From UBA12478 sp964513275 (lineage in GTDB: Bacteria; Patescibacteriota; Patescibacteriia; UBA9934; GWF2-40-263), in the NCBI GenBank assembly GCA_964513275.1, contig CAZELN010000003.1, positions 1 to 41,476 of the forward strand: a DNA stretch of 41,476 nucleotides. Direction: 5' to 3'. Shown one piece after another: positions 37,294-41,476 of the stretch; position 1 is the first letter of the stretch, and each line of letters opens with the position of its first letter. The notes beneath the pieces are model-generated. The model was not told the DNA's origin and did no database searches. It worked only from the letters and a program-made list of their open reading frames with translations. The position numbers and the translations under genes are program-made.

Positions 37294-38331
37294 TTACCAA
37301 GTCAGTTTCCGCTCTTGCGCGATCAGACGCATCAAAGCATCTGTTTCTGGAGCAACCACTATGCCTTGCTTTACACTCTCAACGCGAGCCATAGATTCAA
37401 GCTCCCCGTGCAAATACACTCGCTTATTGGGCGCTGACGACTGTGTCAGACTTGTACAAAACGACTGCATGCGCGAAGCAAAGAGGTCTCGTGGCATAAA
37501 GCGTCCAATATCGATCGCCAAAAAACAATGTCCAACATTTCCCGGCCCAGCCTTTCCAACGTCCAAACCAAATCCAGATCCAGAAAGCACTCCGCAAAAA
37601 ATATCCACGAGCGCGGAAAGTCCGTAGCCTTTATAGCCAGCCATGGGCGCAATTCCGCCATCCAACCGTTTCGCAAGGATGTCCAATACCTGACGCGGAT
37701 TCAGGCACGGTTCACCGTTCCCATCCACGGCCCATCCAGGCTCAAGTGCCGTCCCCTCGCGATCACAGACTTCAATTTTTCCCCGCGACACGGCGCTTGT
37801 GGAGAAATCCATAAGCCACGGTTCAGCCTCATGTGGCACACAGACGGCGATCGGATTGGTCCCCAACACAGACTTTTTTCCGCCTGTGGGTACCATTAAG
37901 GGAGACGTGTTGGTCATCGCGATCCCAATCATGTCGGGTGCGGCGCGAGACGCGTAATACCCGGCGATGCCGAAGTGACTGGAATGACAAACCGTCACCA
38001 TCCCCAGACCGTATTCCTTGGCAAGAGCTGTGGCCGTATCCATCGCAAACACCCCGGCGACTTGGCCAAATCCATGATGCGCATCCACGCGTGCTACCGC
38101 TCCCTGCTGCCTCATGAGTTCTGGTTGCGCAAACACATCGACTTCCCCACTCTCAATCGCTTTCAGATAACGCGCCAAACGCGCCATGCCGTGCGAATAC
38201 ATTCCACACATATCTGCCTCCAAAAGGACATCCGCTACGCGTTGCGCCTGCAGAAGAGGTGTACCGACGCTCACAAGGGCTTGCTCAAGAAAGGAACGAA
38301 TCGTTTCAACAGGCTTACGAGATAATGTCAT
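37294..38331 (-). CDS. Malate/L-lactate dehydrogenase-type oxidoreductase (Ldh2 family)
   Basis: Ldh2-family enzymes use NAD(P) to oxidise or reduce 2-hydroxy acids such as malate, lactate or ureidoglycolate. The 345-residue protein shows ADMCGMYSHGMARLARYL with the catalytic His, DAHHGFGQVAGVFAMD, CHSSHFGIAGYYA, SPLMVPTGGKKSVLGTNPIA and MAGYKGYGLSALVDI. The substrate cannot be decided from sequence, but overlap with an aspartate-type aminotransferase (ATGA, 38328-38331) suggests oxaloacetate/malate. It is the second gene of the pair. Confidence 0.9.
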   Translation of the reverse strand: MTLSRKPVETIRSFLEQALVSVGTPLLQAQRVADVLLEADMCGMYSHGMARLARYLKAIESGEVDVFAQPELMRQQGAVARVDAHHGFGQVAGVFAMDTATALAKEYGLGMVTVCHSSHFGIAGYYASRAAPDMIGIAMTNTSPLMVPTGGKKSVLGTNPIAVCVPHEAEPWLMDFSTSAVSRGKIEVCDREGTALEPGWAVDGNGEPCLNPRQVLDILAKRLDGGIAPMAGYKGYGLSALVDIFCGVLSGSGFGLDVGKAGPGNVGHCFLAIDIGRFMPRDLFASRMQSFCTSLTQSSAPNKRVYLHGELESMARVESVKQGIVVAPETDALMRLIAQERKLTW

Positions 38332-39461
38332 AGAATCGCGCGAAAGGCATGAATGAGATGGTCGAGTTTCTGAAGGGAAATTCCTGAAATGTTGATCCGT
38401 CCAGAGTCAGGGAGATACACCGCGAAACGGTCACGCAGTTCATGAATCTGCCTCTTGCTCAAAGGCAGGAGCGCAAACAGTCCGCGTGTGTCTTGAATGG
38501 AAGTGAGCAGCGGCACCTCGCTCACCAGCGCTTCTCGTCGACGATCGATACTCTCACGCATGTCGTCAACGTGCTGACACCACTCACTCAATGAGTGAGT
38601 CAAGATATCCCGCATAATATATTGTCCCCACGCCGGAGGATTGGAAATGCTCGCGCGAATCACCGCGCGCGCATGCGACTCTACCAATAGCTTCTCCCGT
38701 GCCTTCACGAATAAGGCACCTGTGCGGTGGCAATAGAGCGTCGCATTTTTTGAGAATGAAACCGCGACGGCGATATTTTCGAGTTCCTCGCACAACAGAC
38801 GCACGCCTTGTGTATCTTGTTCTACTCCCTCACCCAAGCCGAGGTAGGCAAAATCCACCAACACAAAGACTGGACGTGATTGCAACAGGGGAATGAGATG
38901 TCGCAGGTTATCCAACGTCAGATTGCGTCCTGTTGGATTATGCGTTGGACCGCCATGCAACAACAGGATGGTCGGATGCGTAACGCGTTCAATCGCCTCC
39001 TGATAGGCTTCCACATTCACCGATCCGTCATCGCGCAGATGCGCGCACGTTTCGATGGAAAGCGAAGAAAAAATGTTTACATGATTAACCCACGTGGGCG
39101 TGGGAAGCATTAGTCGTGCGTATCCCGCCCGCGCGGCAAGCTGACCAAAGAGCCAGCAGGCCTGCGTACCACCGCACGTGGCTTGGCTGGCAAACGTCGC
39201 GTGATCAAACCGCTGACCAAATACCAACCGCCCAGTGGCTTCTAAAAATTCTGTGACACCGCCGATGGGCGCGTAATCAAAATTATTCGTCGGCATCTGA
39301 CGCGCCGCACGCTCCACAACCGGCATCACAAACGATTGACCGGCTTCTGTCGCGTAGATCCCAATTCCGAGGTTGATTTTATTTGGATTGGTTTCTTTGC
39401 GAAAATCGGCTGTGAGTTGAAAGAGCGGATCTGGAGGTAAAAGAGGAAGAGATGAAAACAT
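38328..39461 (-). CDS. Aspartate/aromatic-type aminotransferase (class I, AspC-like)
   Basis: The 377-residue PLP enzyme resembles E. coli AspC/TyrB. The start MFSSLPLLPPDPLFQLTADF and KINLGIGIY match the subgroup, followed by GGTQACWLFGQ, LLHGGPTHNPTGRNLT, DFAYLGLGEG and the Schiff-base lysine in SFSKNATLYCHRTGAL, then SNPPAWGQ. Expected reaction: aspartate plus 2-oxoglutarate to oxaloacetate plus glutamate. Aromatic substrates are possible. The ATG at 39461 is 8 bases from a -10 box and has no Shine-Dalgarno. It overlaps the next gene by 4 bases. Confidence 0.92.
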   Translation of the reverse strand: MFSSLPLLPPDPLFQLTADFRKETNPNKINLGIGIYATEAGQSFVMPVVERAARQMPTNNFDYAPIGGVTEFLEATGRLVFGQRFDHATFASQATCGGTQACWLFGQLAARAGYARLMLPTPTWVNHVNIFSSLSIETCAHLRDDGSVNVEAYQEAIERVTHPTILLLHGGPTHNPTGRNLTLDNLRHLIPLLQSRPVFVLVDFAYLGLGEGVEQDTQGVRLLCEELENIAVAVSFSKNATLYCHRTGALFVKAREKLLVESHARAVIRASISNPPAWGQYIMRDILTHSLSEWCQHVDDMRESIDRRREALVSEVPLLTSIQDTRGLFALLPLSKRQIHELRDRFAVYLPDSGRINISGISLQKLDHLIHAFRAIL

Positions 39462-39469
39462 ACAGGAAC

Positions 39470-39475
39470 ATTCTA
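39470..39475 (-). promoter_or_regulatory. -10 box of the aspC-like gene, leaderless
   Basis: On the minus strand TAGAAT (39475-39470) lies 8 bases before the ATG at 39461. No clear -35 box is present at 16-18 bases. The divergent M48 promoter begins 12 bases away. Confidence 0.45.
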
Positions 39476-39486
39476 CCGCATTTCCG

Positions 39487-39515
39487 TTGACAGAAAGAAC
39501 ATTTTCAATTAGTCT
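39487..39515 (+). promoter_or_regulatory. Promoter of the M48 protease gene
   Basis: TTGACA (39487-39492), 17 bases and TAGTCT (39510-39515). The leader is about 16 nt with GGAGAG as Shine-Dalgarno before ATG 39537. Confidence 0.7.
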
Positions 39516-39536
39516 CCATCAGTTCTGGAGAGAACC

Positions 39537-40382
39537 ATGTTTCAGGCCGATCGACAAAAGGCCATTAACATGTGGCACAGGCGTACCTGGTATTCGACAT
39601 TGTGCGCATTAGCTCTGCTTGGGCTCTATGCGATCCTCTGTGCCATGTCCTGGATGGTCCTGGGTCCGGTGCTGAGTGTCGTGTTGTGGACGTTCTTCTT
39701 GATCGTTCCCTCTCTTTACCTCCAATCCTTCCTTGAGGGGAAACCAGACGCAGACACCCTTAGCGAGGAGCCAGCCGGAGAGGTGCGCGAGCGCCTCTAT
39801 CAGATCCGGGCACGGATTGAACAACGGACCCGGACAACCATTCCGCCGATTCTCATCAGTCGGCTCAAGGAAGAAAACGCGTTCATCGTCCACGCTCCTT
39901 CGCGTGGTGACGCCCTTATCCTCCTGACGCGGTCTATGCTCCGGCGGTACAAAGATCCTGTCCTGCGAGCAGCCGTTGCCCACGAGCTTGGCCACTTCTA
40001 CGCGTGGGATTACCATCTCCATCTGGTGGCAACCCAACCGGCCTGGTTCCTCTTCCGCCTCTGTTCTTTCCCGCGCAAATTCGGGAAGGTCGGCAGCGCG
40101 CTTACGTTCGCCTTCATGTTCCCATTGAGGCCTCTGGAGGCGCTGCTCGCCTTCACGTCACGGCAGAGGGAGTTTGCCGCAGACTCGTTCATGCTGTGGG
40201 TCGTGGGAGAGGTGGATTCCCTCGAGGAACTCCTGTTCACGAAGGCGGAGGAAGTTGATCCGGAAAACTCCCACGAAAGCCTGTATAGTCCAGGGATGCT
40301 CTTGGCAGGACACCCGACGAATGTCGAGCGAATCGACGCCCTGCGCGCTCTGGAGGTACGCTCTTCAACGAAACGGCACTAA
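39537..40382 (+). CDS. M48-family membrane metalloprotease (HtpX-like)
   Basis: The 281-residue protein has two N-terminal membrane helices (TLCALALLGLYAILCAM and VLSVVLWTFFLIVPSLYL). A catalytic domain with the zinc site VAHELGHFYAWDYH (HExxH) and the third ligand in SRQREFAADSFML follows. M48 membrane proteases such as HtpX take part in envelope protein quality control. Here the two helices come before the domain, and a hydrophobic stretch follows the HExxH. It is a GC-rich single gene with its own promoter and Shine-Dalgarno, divergent from the aspC-like gene. Confidence 0.88.
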   Translation: MFQADRQKAINMWHRRTWYSTLCALALLGLYAILCAMSWMVLGPVLSVVLWTFFLIVPSLYLQSFLEGKPDADTLSEEPAGEVRERLYQIRARIEQRTRTTIPPILISRLKEENAFIVHAPSRGDALILLTRSMLRRYKDPVLRAAVAHELGHFYAWDYHLHLVATQPAWFLFRLCSFPRKFGKVGSALTFAFMFPLRPLEALLAFTSRQREFAADSFMLWVVGEVDSLEELLFTKAEEVDPENSHESLYSPGMLLAGHPTNVERIDALRALEVRSSTKRH

Positions 40383-40407
40383 AGCGAACAAGCTGCGCCG
40401 TTTTTTT
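40371..40407 (+). terminator. Terminator of the M48 gene
   Basis: AAACGGC (40371-40377) pairs with GCCGTTT (40397-40403) and is followed by TTTT and further T-rich sequence to 40417. The left arm overlaps the last codons of the gene. Confidence 0.6.
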
Positions 40408-40434
40408 CTTTTCTTTTGAGTCCGTCAGTCAGTC

Positions 40435-40462
40435 TTGACGGATTGTGGACGACTGTTAGGCT
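40435..40462 (+). promoter_or_regulatory. Promoter of the coiled-coil gene, leaderless
   Basis: TTGACG (40435-40440), 16 bases and TAGGCT (40457-40462), then 8 bases to ATG 40471. The -35 box is in the right arm of an inverted repeat (TCCGTCA/TGACGGA, 40421-40442), which may be an operator. Confidence 0.55.
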
Positions 40463-40470
40463 GACACTAT

Positions 40471-41376
40471 ATGACATCCACCCTTCCTTTGGCCAAACGA
40501 ACCAAGCAAGAAATTTTGGAGGAATTCGAAAAAATGCGCGAAAAAATGGACGAACTCCAAACAGCTGGAAAGACCATCCAGAGTCCTGCAACAAAGGAGA
40601 TCGTCGAAAAAACACAGCAAGTCACAGGTCAGAGCATCGATCAGGCGTGCACAGATTTTCAAAAATTTGTTGGAGTGTCGTTGAGCGAATTGCGTCTGTC
40701 GTACTTACAGCAGCTGGAGGCGTTCCAGCAAGTGCAAAAAGCCGTTGATGTTTCACGTCAACAACTTGAAATGCAGTATCACATCGAAGTCGGCGCAGAA
40801 TCCGTGTCACGGCTTGTAAACGAATACGAACAAAAGCAACGGGAGTTCGATGAACAACTATCCCTCAAAAAACGAGAGTGGGAACGTGAGCGAGAAGAAT
40901 ACGAATATCAAAAACGCCTCAGGCAAGAACGTGACAAACGCGAAATCGAGGAGCGTGAAAAAGCGCTCGTAGAGAGAGAAACGGCTATTCGCACACAGGA
41001 ACAAGAAATCACACAGATGCGAAAAACCATTGATCAATTCCCACATGAGATTGAACAGGCACTCGCCACAAAAGAACAAACGATCCGCGAGCAGCTCACC
41101 CAGCAGTTTGGCCATGAAAAAGTGCTTTTCGAAAAAGAAATGCAAGGACAAGTGCGCATGCTGGAACTTACCGTCAAACATCTGGAGGATCGACTCGCTC
41201 TCCAAATGAATGAACTTGCTGCGCTCAAGCAACAGGCCGAGGAAGCCAATGCAAAAGCGCAAACTCTTGCCGTAAAGGCCATTGAGCGACCAATGACCAT
41301 CGTGAGCTCGCCTGCAGCAGCTCCTTCACCGCAACCGTCATACCAAGACCGACGGTCAGGCGGAAGTCATGGATAA
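40471..41376 (+). CDS. Long coiled-coil protein
   Basis: The 301-residue protein is almost wholly helical and charged. Residues about 110-260 have a heptad-like pattern with runs such as KKREWEREREEYEYQKRL and EEREKALVERETAIRT. The C-terminus is a flexible Pro/Ala/Ser/Gly tail (SSPAAAPSPQPS). No membrane segment or enzymatic motif is visible. Coiled-coil proteins of this sort act as scaffolds or filaments, but no function can be assigned. It is predicted to be leaderless and is closed by a strong hairpin shared with tRNA-Glu. Confidence 0.85.
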   Translation: MTSTLPLAKRTKQEILEEFEKMREKMDELQTAGKTIQSPATKEIVEKTQQVTGQSIDQACTDFQKFVGVSLSELRLSYLQQLEAFQQVQKAVDVSRQQLEMQYHIEVGAESVSRLVNEYEQKQREFDEQLSLKKREWEREREEYEYQKRLRQERDKREIEEREKALVERETAIRTQEQEITQMRKTIDQFPHEIEQALATKEQTIREQLTQQFGHEKVLFEKEMQGQVRMLELTVKHLEDRLALQMNELAALKQQAEEANAKAQTLAVKAIERPMTIVSSPAAAPSPQPSYQDRRSGGSHG

Positions 41377-41391
41377 CTCCACTATGAAATA

Positions 41392-41422
41392 AAACAGACG
41401 TTCTGCTTAGAACGTCTGTTTT
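41392..41422. terminator. Bidirectional terminator before tRNA-Glu
   Basis: AAACAGACGTTCT, loop GCTT and AGAACGTCTGTTT form a perfect 13-bp stem ending in TTTT on the plus strand. On the minus strand the other arm gives a T-run after the tRNA-Glu gene. Confidence 0.9.
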
Positions 41423-41476
41423 GGTGACCCCACCGGGAGTCGAACCCGGCTTACCAGGATGAAAACCTGATGTCCT
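41422..41476 (-). tRNA. tRNA-Glu(TTC), 5' part cut by the window edge
   Basis: The minus strand shows an anticodon arm with loop TTTTCAT (anticodon TTC), the T arm CCGGG/CCCGG with TTCGACT, and the 3' acceptor strand ending in a discriminator at 41425 with CCA encoded (41424-41422). The D arm and 5' acceptor lie outside the window. Confidence 0.9.

Noticed and set aside
1..41476. CRISPR arrays, insertion sequences, prophage or attachment sites
   Set aside because: No regularly spaced direct repeats, transposase or integrase motifs, or tRNA-end duplications were seen on reading both strands.

Overview
The window looks like a chromosomal segment of a small-genome bacterium, most likely a member of the Candidate Phyla Radiation (Patescibacteria). 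This is inference from gene content and style: short proteins from universal families, a ProRS without its editing insert, a four-domain S1, tRNA genes that encode CCA, a gyrA intein, and housekeeping genes mixed with many orphan membrane or coiled-coil proteins. TGA is used as a normal stop (truB, tsaD, the aminotransferase), so the code is standard. No plasmid, phage, IS or CRISPR signature is visible.

Layout. 1-593: edge of an unknown minus-strand gene. 730-3590: truB, rny and the HU gene. 3627-9907: minus-strand pyrC, an orphan gene, an MFS remnant, an SF2 helicase, minus-strand proS and a small Cys-rich protein. 10060-10830: fragments, a large hairpin, tRNA-Arg(TCG) and tRNA-Lys(CTT). 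10866-12992 (minus): rpmF, then nusB, rnc and a transglutaminase-like gene. 13084-18109: a copper operon with csoR, a small secreted or membrane protein, an HMA-DsbD_2-cupredoxin fusion, a CopZ-like protein and the CopA ATPase, with a CsoR-type operator inside the promoter. 18182-19784 (minus): four small membrane genes, one of them Met-rich. 19837-25154 (minus): a tight operon ending in gyrA, which carries a 391-residue intein; the first gene of the operon has an in-frame stop. 25328-31118: S1, ftsH, a membrane protein and pilB. 31093-33516 (minus): tsaE, tsaD and a nucleotidyltransferase. 33658-35376: an APH-like kinase and upp. 35440-39461 (minus): typA, and an aspC-like gene coupled to ldh2. 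39537-41376: an M48 protease and a coiled-coil protein. The window ends inside tRNA-Glu(TTC).

Two styles of gene start recur. Several genes (truB, HU, proS, csoR, typA, aspC-like, the coiled-coil gene) have a -10 box only 8-12 nt before the start codon and no Shine-Dalgarno, which predicts leaderless mRNAs. Another set (the edge gene, pyrC, the 4803 gene, the helicase, the nucleotidyltransferase, upp, the M48 gene, the 9907 gene) has a GGAG/GGAGG Shine-Dalgarno; most of these stand alone and are visibly GC-rich.

The most interesting signals are the HNH intein in gyrA with its four aromatic repeats, the leaderless/SD split, the CsoR operator in a leaderless promoter and the adjacent Met-rich cluster, in-frame palindromic insertions in truB and tsaD, and an SF2 helicase with a sigma-region-4-like segment. 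All functions come from reading motifs by eye; no database search was possible.
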